Source: Archangium violaceum
Lineage (GTDB): Bacteria; Myxococcota; Myxococcia; Myxococcales; Myxococcaceae
Direction: 5' to 3'
Assembly: GCF_016859125.1 (NCBI RefSeq)
Contig: NZ_CP069338.1
Span: 7,007,501-7,071,500 of the forward strand
Length of the DNA stretch: 64,000 nt
Shown: positions 17,777 to 26,855 of the stretch, piece by piece
How positions within the stretch are numbered: the stretch's first letter is position 1
How the letters are laid out: every line of letters begins with the position of its first letter
The notes under the pieces: model-generated
Told to the model about the DNA's origin: nothing
The model's input: only the letters and a program-made list of their open reading frames with translations
Database searches by the model: none
Translations under genes and position numbers: made by a program

Positions 17777-19855
17777 ATGACGCTCGCGCAGCTCGTCCTG
17801 CCCCTGCTCCTCTCCGGCGCGGCCGGCGGGGGCCACGAGATCGTCCTCATCCTCGACAACTCGTGCTCCATGGGCGTGGAGTCCCGGGATGACCAGGGCC
17901 GCCGCATTCCTCCGAATGATCCCGAGCGCGCCGCGGTGCTCGGCACGCTCGTCGTCGAGGGACTGGCGCGTGGCTCGGCCGACCGGGTGGACGTGCTGGC
18001 CTTCGGTGACGGCAAGGATGCTCCGCCGCGCCCGGCCCGGAGCGCGGATGACATCCGCGCGCTTCCGTACTCCAATGGCACCTTCTTCCGCCGCCCGCTG
18101 GAGGAGGCGGGCAATCGGCTGCGGGGCTCGGCGCTCCAGAAGCGGCTGTTCCTCTTCTTCACCGACGGCATCCCCGAGGACCTGAGAGACCCTTCGGAAG
18201 GACCCCGGGCCCTCGGGCTCTCCGAGTCGGCGGAGTTCGAGACGCTGGTCATCGGCCTCTTCGGCAGCGACGAGGTCCGCCAGATGGGCGAGCAGTTCCT
18301 CCGGCCGTTGGCGCGGGAGCCCCAGAAGGATCTCCTCTTCGTCGAGACGCCGCGCGAGGTGATTGGCGCCTTCACGAGGGGCTATGCGCACGTGCTGGGC
18401 TCGAGGCCGGAGACGGGGGCGCTGTCCCCGGGCCAGTCGAAGACCTTCGAGGTGGGCAAGTACGTGGTGGAGGTGCTGGTGGCCACGGCGTCGGCCTCGC
18501 CCGGTCCCGCGTACACCGCGAAGCTGGAGGGCCCTGGGGGTGAGATTCCGTCCCAGGCCTCGGGTGATAACGGGTGTCCGCCCGGCATTCGCTACTCGGG
18601 CGCGCCGAAGCTGTGCCAGCCGCCACACCGTCACTACCAGGTCTTCCGCGCGCCCAACTCGCCGGATCAGCGCAGCACCTGGACGCTGTCGCTGCCGAAG
18701 GGGTCGGGTGCCATCGACTATGGCCTCATCCTCCGTTACGACCTCGAGGCCTCGCTGGCCGTACCAACGACCGCGCGGGTGGGGGAAACGGTGCAGATCG
18801 ATGCACGGCTGCTCTTCCGCGGGAAGACCTTCGACGACGAGACCTTCTTCCAGGCGGACGGCTTCACGGCCGTGGCCACGCTCGAGGGGAAGGAGGTGCC
18901 CCTGCGTCACGAGGGGGGAGGGCGCTTCGTGGCGGACTGGACGCCCTCGGAGCCTTCGTTGGACGGGGCGTCCACGCCCGTGCGGGTGACCTTCCGCAAC
19001 GCGTGGATGGAGCAGAGCGCGCGCAGGGCCGTGCAGGTGGAGGGGTTCCTCGACTTCGCCCTGGTGCCGAATCCAGCCTCGCTCGATTTCGGGACGTGGA
19101 GGGGCGAGCGCAGCGAGACGCGCCGGTGCTCGGTGGTGGATCTGTCCCGATCCACGAACGCGGATCGCATCCCCATCCAATGCACCGCGCAGGGGGCCGT
19201 GGAGGGAGGCGTGCTGAGCTGTGCTCCCGTCGCGGGCTCGGAGGCGGACCTGGGTGGTGGCCGTAAGGGACAGCCGCTCAAATACGAGATCTGCTTCACC
19301 GCCGAGAGCTGCTGTGGCGATATCGCTCCGTCAGGGATTGGCGTCCTCTTCGCCGCGTCCCATCCCCACTACGCCGCCGCAGCCGTGACGGTCCCGACAC
19401 TCGTGAAGGTATCGGAGACGGGCTGGCTGCGTTGCTGGTGGCCCTGGCTCGCTTTGGCTGGAGGGATGATTGGCTTTGGCTGGGTCGTCGCGGGCTTCGT
19501 CCGGCCGCACGACTTCGACCCGGCGGCCAGCGTCTACGTGGCGGGCTCGGAGATGGGGCTCAAGCGAGCCTCGGCGCTCACTCTGCGGGAGACTCCGGGA
19601 GGGACGCGGGGCTTCTACCGCAATGCGCGTATGTGTTTGAACGCGGGAGGTGACTTCGTGCGCGCGCCGCGTGCGGCCGTGCTCGTCCTCGAAGCGGGAC
19701 CCGGAGGCTCCACGCGCTTCGCCACCGCGCCGGGCCTGGAGCGCAAGGTGCAGCGCACCGGGAAGTGGGAGCCCGTGCCATCCGAGGAGTTGGCTCTCGG
19801 GTACACGCCCAACGTGGTGTACCGGGTGGGCAGTCTCTATCTGAAGTGGAGCTGA
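17777..19855 (+). CDS. exported VWA domain protein with TM and the same C-terminal module
   Basis: 692 residues, starting directly after the previous TAG. A short hydrophobic N-terminus leads into a VWA domain with the metal site DNSCSM at 28-33. Beta-rich segments follow, with PASLDFGTWRG near 440, matching the LDFG strand of the preceding protein. A membrane helix lies at about 552-575. The C-terminal module (VYVAGSEMGLKRASALTLRE to YRVGSLYLKWS) aligns with that of the previous protein, including GFYRNAR and KWEPV. The two look like paralogues in which one kept and one lost a recognisable VWA. Both probably act at the envelope. Confidence 0.8.
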   Translation: MTLAQLVLPLLLSGAAGGGHEIVLILDNSCSMGVESRDDQGRRIPPNDPERAAVLGTLVVEGLARGSADRVDVLAFGDGKDAPPRPARSADDIRALPYSNGTFFRRPLEEAGNRLRGSALQKRLFLFFTDGIPEDLRDPSEGPRALGLSESAEFETLVIGLFGSDEVRQMGEQFLRPLAREPQKDLLFVETPREVIGAFTRGYAHVLGSRPETGALSPGQSKTFEVGKYVVEVLVATASASPGPAYTAKLEGPGGEIPSQASGDNGCPPGIRYSGAPKLCQPPHRHYQVFRAPNSPDQRSTWTLSLPKGSGAIDYGLILRYDLEASLAVPTTARVGETVQIDARLLFRGKTFDDETFFQADGFTAVATLEGKEVPLRHEGGGRFVADWTPSEPSLDGASTPVRVTFRNAWMEQSARRAVQVEGFLDFALVPNPASLDFGTWRGERSETRRCSVVDLSRSTNADRIPIQCTAQGAVEGGVLSCAPVAGSEADLGGGRKGQPLKYEICFTAESCCGDIAPSGIGVLFAASHPHYAAAAVTVPTLVKVSETGWLRCWWPWLALAGGMIGFGWVVAGFVRPHDFDPAASVYVAGSEMGLKRASALTLRETPGGTRGFYRNARMCLNAGGDFVRAPRAAVLVLEAGPGGSTRFATAPGLERKVQRTGKWEPVPSEELALGYTPNVVYRVGSLYLKWS

Positions 19856-19950
19856 GCAGGTGTTCGTTGCCTGACTGCTACGTCTCCGGTGCTTGCTTGT
19901 TCCTGAACGGCGATGGGAGCATGGGCCATTCGACTTGGGGGAGGTGTACA

Positions 19951-20415
19951 GTGGGGCGGATTACTCCCATCATGGCCGCCATGCTGGTCGTCACCGCGTG
20001 CGCCCATTCGCAACAGCCAGAGCGGCGAATCTATCTCATTTCAAAAGATACGCGGGGGGTTGGTGCCCCACCTGGAACTGGCGGCGCTGGCTTCCGCAAT
20101 TGTGAGGCAGAGGAGCGTGAGTGCTTCGATGAGTGCTGGAATACCAAGCCTCTGCCTTACCCTCACACGAAGCGGGATGGATGGTTTCGTGAGTACTGCA
20201 CCAAGAAATGCCGCGAGCTGTATATGGAATGCGAAAAGGCCAATGAGAAGCAGGCCAGGGAACTGAAGTTCTCGCGTGTTGACGAGGCTCTCGATTGGAT
20301 TAGGAGTCACAAGGCCGAGGTGGCTCTGGGAACGGTCGTCATCATCGCCGGCGTTGCCTTTGTCATCACGACAGGTGGTTCTGGCGCGCTGATTCTTGCT
20401 CCTCTTGCCCTCTAA
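19951..20415 (+). CDS. Cys-rich lipoprotein, possible polymorphic-toxin type
   Basis: 154 residues from a GTG with GGGAGG before it. A lipobox (LVVTAC) predicts lipidation and export. The mature part has a Cys/charged motif, NCEAEERECFDECWN then YCTKKCRELYMECEKAN, a helix, and a very hydrophobic C-terminus (VALGTVVIIAGVAFVI). Third codon positions are visibly richer in A/T than in the genes around it, which suggests later acquisition. The following 129-residue gene is 12 bases downstream. I do not recognise a characterised family. A Sit-type lipoprotein toxin with a partner gene is possible but not shown. Confidence 0.6.
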   Translation: MGRITPIMAAMLVVTACAHSQQPERRIYLISKDTRGVGAPPGTGGAGFRNCEAEERECFDECWNTKPLPYPHTKRDGWFREYCTKKCRELYMECEKANEKQARELKFSRVDEALDWIRSHKAEVALGTVVIIAGVAFVITTGGSGALILAPLAL

Positions 20416-20427
20416 CCCGGTGCGCTC

Positions 20428-20817
20428 ATGCCCTATGATTCAAACTTCGATGTCGAAGCCGTGATGAAGACGCTCGGTAGCGTGAGCGATAAGTACCCGG
20501 AGGGCTCGCCGGAAGAGGAGGCCCTCCGAATCGCCGCGGTGGCGCTGCTCTATGTGCGAGACATCGACAAGCTGGAGGATTACCGCAGCTATTTCAGGGC
20601 TTTCATCACTGGCAATCCGCTGATCGCTTCTCATGCGTTCGCGACGAGAGAGGAAGCAGATGCGTCTCTCGCCAGTGGAAAGGTCAACGATGGCGAGCTT
20701 GTCACCATCGAGGGCAAGGGGTTCACCGTGGTCCGTGGAGTCAAGGGCTGGAGGCTCTTGCGGACACGTCTGCCGGACGAAGTGGAACCCTCGGAAACGA
20801 AGTCAGAGCCCAGGTAG
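20428..20817 (+). CDS. small soluble protein paired with the lipoprotein
   Basis: 129 residues, acidic, without signal or membrane segment. The N-terminal two thirds are helical (DVEAVMKTLGSVSD, EEEALRIAAVALLYV). The rest is a short beta-rich part (DGELVTIEGKGFTVVRG). Base composition is like the lipoprotein gene before it and unlike the tubulin-like gene after. The size, lack of signal and tight linkage are what an immunity or chaperone partner would show. No family was recognised and the ribosome site is weak. Confidence 0.55.
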   Translation: MPYDSNFDVEAVMKTLGSVSDKYPEGSPEEEALRIAAVALLYVRDIDKLEDYRSYFRAFITGNPLIASHAFATREEADASLASGKVNDGELVTIEGKGFTVVRGVKGWRLLRTRLPDEVEPSETKSEPR

Positions 20818-20914
20818 ACGCCCGTGCTCTCTCCTCGGGTGGGAGGGCCGTGGGCTACCCCTGCGCTATCGTCGTGTGCAGTGACCCTGGAGGGGTCCTG
20901 GCGCGGCTGTGGGC

Positions 20915-21176
20915 ATGCTGACGGGGATCGACCTGTGCGGCATCTTCAGCCTGATGCACGCGCTGGCGGAGAATTTCGGCGCCGGGCCCTGGAGCGAGGG
21001 TGTCCCTGGCCCGCTTCGGCGGGAGCCTGCTCAGCAGTGACCTGCTGAGCTTCGTGTTGGTGATGCGCGTTATGTGGGTGCCGGGCAGCATGCGTCGGGG
21101 GCTGGGGTGGAGCCGGGCCGGTGAGGTTCTCCGAGGCGTGAAGGTGGGCACACCACGAGTGACCCTCCGCCCTTGA
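20915..21176 (+). pseudogene. degenerate small ORF in the spacer before the tubulin-like gene
   Basis: This lies in the 415-bp gap after the small gene. A frame from ATG 20915 (MLTGIDLCGIFSLMHALAEN, then FGAGPWSEG) runs to a stop at 21040. A second frame offset by one base, from 21000, continues VSLARFGGSLLSSDLLSFVL with VMRVMWVPG and stops at 21176. Both halves look protein-like and join if one base were restored, so a frameshifted remnant is possible. The family is not recognised. The rest of the gap holds only the putative promoter at 21184-21192. Confidence 0.25.
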
Positions 21177-21183
21177 TACGACG

Positions 21184-21192
21184 TGCTATATC
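21184..21192 (+). promoter_or_regulatory. putative extended -10 promoter for the tubulin-like gene
   Basis: TGCTATATC matches the extended -10 form (TGnTATAAT-like) and lies 40 bases before the start codon, in an A/T-richer patch. No convincing -35 is present. If real, the second half of the cluster has its own promoter downstream of the lipoprotein cassette. Confidence 0.35.
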
Positions 21193-21232
21193 GGACACGT
21201 ACTCTCTACACAGATGACGCGGAGGGGGAGCC

Positions 21233-24200
21233 TTGGGGCTGCTCGCGACGGAGAAGTTCAACCCGACCTTGTTCGTGGGGCTCGGTGGTAACGGCGGGAA
21301 GATCGTCCAGTTGCTCGCCGGCCGGTTGCGCCGCCATCCCAACTGGGAGCGCATCAAGTCGATGACCCATTTCGTGGCCATCGACACCAACAAGGATGAC
21401 CTCGACAAGCTCAAGGACATCCCCGTCGAGAACCGCTTCCTCGTCTCCGCCTTCGACGCGCGCGCCTATATCGAGCGCAAGCGCGGCCAGCGTGAGCTCC
21501 AGGAGGATCCGCTCGTCACCCAGTGGGTGCCCTCCACGTACCAGTTCCGTTCCACCCAGGGTGCTGGCGCCGGGCAGATCCGCATGGAGAGCCGCCTGCG
21601 CCTCTACTACAACCTCGAGGAGGATCGACGCGGCATCCGCAAGGCCCTCCAGAAGCTGCTCGACGAGTCCACCCGCCGCGAGAACCCCTGGCGCGACAAC
21701 GAGAACCGCGTCGTCCGCGTCATGCTCTATGGCTCGGTGGCGGGCGGTACCGGCTCGGGCGGCTTCCTGCCCATGGCCTACCTGCTGCGGCGCATGGTGC
21801 TCGACGCGGGCTGGGGCCGGCCCAACGTGACGGGCGTGCTCACCCTGCCCACCGCCTTCCTCGACAAGGTGAAGCCCCAGCTCCACCCGGACATCCTCGC
21901 CAACGGCTACTCCGCCCTGAAGGAACTGGAGTTCCTCAACCGCCAGCTCGATTACGCGGGCGGCTCGGGCGAGATCGAGTTCCACTACGACCCGGGCAGC
22001 CAGGACCGCGATCGCCAGGTCGTCGCCGAGCGCCCCTTCACGCTCACCTACCTCATCGACCGGCCCGACCAGCTCTCCATCGAGAAGTACGAGAACGCGG
22101 TGGCCGACGCCTGCTACCTGCAGATCTTCTCGCCGCTGCTCGGCGCGCAGGCCGGTGAGTACGACAACTACGAGAAGCACCAGAAGAAGCTGGCCCTGGG
22201 TCACTTCTCCGTGCACTACGGCTCGTTCGGCACCGCGCTGCTGCAGCTGCCTCGCCGCGACATCCTCAAGTACGCGGGCCTGCGCTACGTGGCGAGCGCC
22301 TTCCGGCAGTTCCTCTGCTTCGGCGCGGACCATCCGGACTTCCAGGTGCCCTACGGCGACCCGGCCTTCCAGCGGCTCGAGGTCAACGAGAAGAACCGCC
22401 GCATCGACGAGAAGTTCAAGGGCTACGTCGCCTTCCGAGCCTCCGAGGAGGAGCGCCGCGACGAGAAGGGCCAGTTCTACGGAATCCAGCAGCAGATCGG
22501 TAGGGGCGGGAAGAACCTGGCCGAGGCCTTCCGCGAGAAGCTGGAGGCCATCTTCGGGAGGCTGGACGAGCAGATCGACATCCCGGACGTGGAGAAGCAG
22601 TCCATCAACCCGGGCAATCCCTCGCTGAGCCGAGCCATCGCGGTGCTGCGGCGGGCCAAGGACGAGTCGCGCGCCCGCGTGTGCGGCGAGTACCTCGAGG
22701 CCCAGCGTGGCGACGTGCGCACCGGCCGCTTCTTCGAGTCCTTCTTCAAGGAGTACGAGGTCAACCCCATCGCCCAGCGGCTCTTCCTCGTTCGCCTGCT
22801 GGAGCAGTCCTTCATCGTCCCGTTCAAGGACCCGGAGGAGGGCGCCTACCTCAAGGCCGATGGCACTCCGCCCGATCTGGACAGCCCGGAGCTGCGCCAG
22901 GAGATCGCTCGGCTCGACTCGGAGATGGCGAAGCAGGCGCAGCCGGGGTTCTTCCAGAGCCTCACGGACCGTGACAACAAGGCCTTCGCCACCGCCAAGC
23001 TGCGCGCCGTGGCCAAGGTGGAGAGCTGGGCCAACGAGTTCCGCGACGAGATCAAGCGCTTCTTCTGGAAGTCCTTCGAGAGCGAGCTGCGCAAGGACGC
23101 GGAGGCCCGGCTGGAGTCCTTTCGCAAGGTGGCCCAGGTGGCCGACGAGCGCGCCCGTGACGCCGAGTCCCAGGCCGAGCGTTTCCGCAAGGATCCGGCC
23201 GCGGTGGACCCCGCTTCCGACGTGGCGCAGTTCTACCTGGACGCCGAGGTGCTCCGCGACGACCGGCGCCGCGAGCGGCTGTGGAAGGAGTTCTACGCCC
23301 ACAAGCTCGACAGCGATGCGAACTTCCGTGTGGCCGACATCTTCGACTCCGTCACCGAGGCCTTCACCCCGGTGCGAGACCCCAGCGGTCAGCTCCGCGC
23401 CCGCGACGCCAACGAGATCGTCACGCACGTGCGTGACAGGCTGGAGGCCCAGGCCCTTCAGGTCTACGGCCGGGTGATGGAGGAGATGGGGCTCGACCTG
23501 GCCTCGGGTCTGGACCTCGAGCAGCGCTACATCGCCCTGCACAAGGCCGGGAAGGACCTGGAGGAGCTGCGCCGCAAGGGCAAGCTCGAGGACGAGCTGC
23601 GCGCCGTGTCCGCCACCGAGGTGCGCCGTGGCATCGAGGACCGGCTCAAGCGGCTGTCCGACGAGTGCGTGCTGCTCGCGCACATCGACGCCACGCGCCG
23701 CGATGACCCCACGGTGACGCCCGCGGACGTCTTCTACGCCGGCCTGCACGACAAGTACGCCAGTGACGAGGAGGGCTCGCTCTGGAGCGTCCTCAAGGGC
23801 GTGGTGTCCGGGACGAACCGCGTGGCGGGATGGGAGGAGCGCGACTCGCTGGTGCTCTACCGCGCGCTGCTCGGCGTGCCCGTGTACTGGTTCAAGAACG
23901 TCCAGTCCGACCTGTACTCTGGCTACAAGCGCGTGCGCGACGACAAGAACCGCACCTACCCGCTGCACATCGAGGCGGCCTGGGAGTCCTCGCCGGGTCT
24001 GCCGGACCTGGATCCGGTGGAGCTCAAGCGCGCCGAGGAGCGCCGCGCCGCCGAGCGCTCCGCCCAGGCCTCCCGCGAGGCCCGCGAGAGCCGTTTGCGC
24101 GCCTTCACCCTGTGCGCCCTGTTCGGAGGCATCTCGCGCGACGACGAGGGCTACCACTGGAGCTTCGCCGGCACGAAGAACAAGCTGGCGCCGGACCGGG

Positions 24201-24457
24201 CGCGGGCCTTCGAGGCCTTCGAGGCCCTGGATCCCGTGCTGCGCGGGGACCTGGAGAAGAACGCCCATGACTCGTGGCTGAACGCGACGGCGGAGCGGCC
24301 CTCGCGCAACAAGCTGCTGGAGGAGGTGCAGGCCCACCAGCGCCGCCTCACCGAGGCCTACGCGCGCGCCGTCTCCGAGCAGAAGGACGCCGAGCGCCGC
24401 TTCCTCCAGGACGAGCGCACCGTGGTGGAGGCGCTCGCCGCCGAGCTGAGGAGCTAG
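21233..24457 (+). CDS. tubulin/FtsZ-superfamily GTPase, long form (Tubulin_2-like)
   Basis: 1074 residues from a TTG with GGAGGGGGAG before it. The N-terminus TLFVGLGGNGGKIVQLLAGR is the first nucleotide loop of the fold. The tubulin signature lies near 166-176 as GSVAGGTGSGG. Strand/helix pattern and the TLPTAF segment near 205 also fit. FtsZ is about 400 residues, so some 650 extra residues follow. They are largely helical, charged and coiled-coil prone (LRKDAEARLESFRKV, RAEERRAAERSAQASREAR). These features match the bacterial tubulin-like family PF13809. FtsZ-like families of this kind have been proposed to remodel membranes together with VWA proteins. It is expected to bind GTP and polymerise in the cytoplasm; neither is tested. 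The next gene starts one base after its stop. Confidence 0.8.
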   Translation: MGLLATEKFNPTLFVGLGGNGGKIVQLLAGRLRRHPNWERIKSMTHFVAIDTNKDDLDKLKDIPVENRFLVSAFDARAYIERKRGQRELQEDPLVTQWVPSTYQFRSTQGAGAGQIRMESRLRLYYNLEEDRRGIRKALQKLLDESTRRENPWRDNENRVVRVMLYGSVAGGTGSGGFLPMAYLLRRMVLDAGWGRPNVTGVLTLPTAFLDKVKPQLHPDILANGYSALKELEFLNRQLDYAGGSGEIEFHYDPGSQDRDRQVVAERPFTLTYLIDRPDQLSIEKYENAVADACYLQIFSPLLGAQAGEYDNYEKHQKKLALGHFSVHYGSFGTALLQLPRRDILKYAGLRYVASAFRQFLCFGADHPDFQVPYGDPAFQRLEVNEKNRRIDEKFKGYVAFRASEEERRDEKGQFYGIQQQIGRGGKNLAEAFREKLEAIFGRLDEQIDIPDVEKQSINPGNPSLSRAIAVLRRAKDESRARVCGEYLEAQRGDVRTGRFFESFFKEYEVNPIAQRLFLVRLLEQSFIVPFKDPEEGAYLKADGTPPDLDSPELRQEIARLDSEMAKQAQPGFFQSLTDRDNKAFATAKLRAVAKVESWANEFRDEIKRFFWKSFESELRKDAEARLESFRKVAQVADERARDAESQAERFRKDPAAVDPASDVAQFYLDAEVLRDDRRRERLWKEFYAHKLDSDANFRVADIFDSVTEAFTPVRDPSGQLRARDANEIVTHVRDRLEAQALQVYGRVMEEMGLDLASGLDLEQRYIALHKAGKDLEELRRKGKLEDELRAVSATEVRRGIEDRLKRLSDECVLLAHIDATRRDDPTVTPADVFYAGLHDKYASDEEGSLWSVLKGVVSGTNRVAGWEERDSLVLYRALLGVPVYWFKNVQSDLYSGYKRVRDDKNRTYPLHIEAAWESSPGLPDLDPVELKRAEERRAAERSAQASREARESRLRAFTLCALFGGISRDDEGYHWSFAGTKNKLAPDRARAFEAFEALDPVLRGDLEKNAHDSWLNATAERPSRNKLLEEVQAHQRRLTEAYARAVSEQKDAERRFLQDERTVVEALAAELRS

Positions 24458-24458
24458 C

Positions 24459-26855
24459 TTGGACGCCGCCGTCTCGTACCCCACCGTCCTCCTCGGACTG
24501 GGGCGCTTCGGCCATGAGGTCATCGGCCGCGCCCTCCAGTCCCTGGAGGCTTCTTCGCCGCTGTTGGGCGTGCTGCGCTGTGAGCCCTCGGGCGTGGCGG
24601 CCGGGCTCCAGCCCCTGCTGGAGGACCTGTTGCGCGCGGGCCGTGGCTCGGGCGAGCGGCGCGATCAGCGGCTGGACCTCATCGCCTTCGCCGCGGCGCT
24701 GCAGGGCGGAGACCAGGACCTGCTCGTCGCGTGCGATCAGGCCGCGCGTCTGCTGGCCGAGGGCTACGGCGCCATGTTCCCTCCGGACCGGCCGCCGGAG
24801 CAGCGCACCGCCTCGCTCCACCTCGTGGTGCAGGTGCCGGCGCTGTCCAACCCGCGTGCCTCCGTGGCGCTCGCGCGGCTGGCCGCCCTGGAGAGCTGGG
24901 CCCGCTCCCGTCCCGTGTTCCCCCTGCTGGCCCGCATCTGGGTCGTGTCCCAGCAGACCGCCGCGGGCACCCTCACCTCCGAGGAGATGGTGTCCACCTG
25001 CGCGTCCTTCGCGCTCGGCATGGTGGCCTCGGGCCTGCGCACCGAGGACGAGGTGTCCCGCCGTCTGGCCCACCCGGCGCTCGATGAGGGGCTCGTGGGC
25101 TTCGTCTCGCTGGCCTCGGTGGAGTTGCCCGAGTCGCGTCTGCGCGCCTATGCCGCCGCCCGTGCCGCCTATGACGGACTCGGCGTGCTGGTGGAGCGCG
25201 TGCAGGAGCCCGGGACGGACGCCACCCTGGCCATGGGAGCCGTCTCCGCGCTCCAGCGGGACCGGTGGTTGGCGCCCTTCGTCGAGGGCCAGGCCGCGCA
25301 GCTCTCCCGGCGCCTCGCCGCCGAGCTGTCCCGCTCTCCGGTGGATCTGCCCGCGGACATCCACGTGGGGCCGCTCGATACTCCCGAGGAGATCCGCGCC
25401 CGCCACGCCGGGCTCTTCAAGCCTGCCTCCGTGGAGGCCGCGCCCACCACCGTGGACCAGGCCCGGACCGACGAGACCTTCCGCGCGCTCGACCGCGCCG
25501 AGGCCGAGGTGGCCTCCTCGGTGGAGCAGGGCATCCAGGCGGTGTTCGACGCCTCGCTCGGGCCCACGTCGGGCCTGTCGCAGCTCCCCGCCGTCGAGCA
25601 GGGGCTCAAGCGCGTCATCGCGCAATTGCATGACGAGCAGGTCCAGGAGGACGCCACGCTGCGGAAGTTGGATCCGTCCCAGCCGCCGGGCCCTCCGGTG
25701 GATCCGCACCGGGAGGAGCTGGAGCACGCCCTGCTGGCGCTGCCCTCGCGCGGAATGGCATTCGCGGCGGCGGCGGCGCTCGCGCTGGCCGTGCTGCTGG
25801 GCGTCTCGTTCGGCACGCTGTCCCTCATGACTCCGGCCGCGGCTTCCGCTGGCACTGGCCCCGCTCGCGTCCAGGTAACCGCTTCGGCCACCCCGGTCGC
25901 CACGGGCTTCGACTGGCGCGAGGCCATGCCGTGGATCGTCGGAGTGCTCGCCGCGCTGGGCGCCGGAGGCGGGTGGCTCTACTTCGTCGGCAATCACACG
26001 CGGAAGGAAGTGCGCCGCGTGCTGAAGCTCCGGCGTGATGCGCTGGAATCTCTGGTCAGCCGGGGAGGGGGAGGGCGGCGCGCGAAGCAGGCGGAGCTGC
26101 AGCTCGTGGTGCGCCGCAAGCGTGCCCGTCGTGGCGCCATCCTCGCCCTGGAGAACGCCGTGGCCCGGTTGCAGGCCGTGCGTCACGCGCTGTTGGAGGC
26201 GAGGGACCGCAAGCGTCAGGAGTTGCTGTCGCTCGGGGTGACGCCGGCCGCCGAGGCGCGGTTGGATGACCTCGGGCCATTGCTCGGGGCGGGCGGTCTG
26301 TTGCACGGCTCGCTGGTGCCCCCGGAGGTCATCAGCCGGTGGATCGCCGCACGCCGTGAGATCTCCGAGGACCGCGTCTGGGCCGATCGTCTCCTCGAGG
26401 GTGCCTGGCCCGAGGGCGGATTGCTCGAGGACGTCCCGTGCGGAGACCCCGAGCGCGTCGCTGAATTGAGCCGGCGTCAGGTGCAGCCCATGGGCGAGCG
26501 CAGTGTGTTGGATGACCCCGAGGGGGGGCAGCAGGCGGCGGACGTGTTGCGCGACTTCGGGGCGAGGATGGGGGCGGTGCTCGCTCCGCCGTGCCAGCCG
26601 TTGAACGCGCATGGAGATCCGGTGCTCGGCCTGCGTCCGGGCGAGGGCTTCGTCATCGCTCCGTCGGCGGGGCGCGACACGTTGGACGCGGGCCTCCGGG
26701 ACGTGCCCACGCGGCTTCCCGTCCTCTGGTCGCCCTCGAAGGCCGCGCGGGTCATCTTCCTGCGCACCTGGGAGGGCTTCTCCGTGGAGGAGGTGACGCG
26801 AGGGGCTCGCTCCCTGTCGCAGCCGGCCGTGGTGGCCCCGCGAGGTGCGCGATGA
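24459..26855 (+). CDS. membrane protein partner of the tubulin-like GTPase
   Basis: 798 residues from a TTG with GAGGAG upstream, one base after the tubulin-like stop. The N-terminus YPTVLLGLGRFGHEVIGRAL resembles the first loop of its neighbour (TLFVGLGGNGGKIVQLL). It may be a divergent or nucleotide-dead relative, but no GGTGSG motif follows. Two hydrophobic segments in the middle (about 432-455 and 488-508) form a membrane hairpin. A basic coiled coil follows directly (RKEVRRVLKLRRDALESLV and on to about 600). Both ends would lie in the cytoplasm. Its stop overlaps the next start (ATGA). No firm family assignment. Confidence 0.7.
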   Translation: MDAAVSYPTVLLGLGRFGHEVIGRALQSLEASSPLLGVLRCEPSGVAAGLQPLLEDLLRAGRGSGERRDQRLDLIAFAAALQGGDQDLLVACDQAARLLAEGYGAMFPPDRPPEQRTASLHLVVQVPALSNPRASVALARLAALESWARSRPVFPLLARIWVVSQQTAAGTLTSEEMVSTCASFALGMVASGLRTEDEVSRRLAHPALDEGLVGFVSLASVELPESRLRAYAAARAAYDGLGVLVERVQEPGTDATLAMGAVSALQRDRWLAPFVEGQAAQLSRRLAAELSRSPVDLPADIHVGPLDTPEEIRARHAGLFKPASVEAAPTTVDQARTDETFRALDRAEAEVASSVEQGIQAVFDASLGPTSGLSQLPAVEQGLKRVIAQLHDEQVQEDATLRKLDPSQPPGPPVDPHREELEHALLALPSRGMAFAAAAALALAVLLGVSFGTLSLMTPAAASAGTGPARVQVTASATPVATGFDWREAMPWIVGVLAALGAGGGWLYFVGNHTRKEVRRVLKLRRDALESLVSRGGGGRRAKQAELQLVVRRKRARRGAILALENAVARLQAVRHALLEARDRKRQELLSLGVTPAAEARLDDLGPLLGAGGLLHGSLVPPEVISRWIAARREISEDRVWADRLLEGAWPEGGLLEDVPCGDPERVAELSRRQVQPMGERSVLDDPEGGQQAADVLRDFGARMGAVLAPPCQPLNAHGDPVLGLRPGEGFVIAPSAGRDTLDAGLRDVPTRLPVLWSPSKAARVIFLRTWEGFSVEEVTRGARSLSQPAVVAPRGAR

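Noticed and set aside
21206-24523. 1105-codon minus-strand frame opposite the tubulin-like gene
   Set aside because: Composition is Val/Leu/Glu/His/Gln repeats typical of antisense to a GC-rich gene; the plus strand has clear tubulin motifs.
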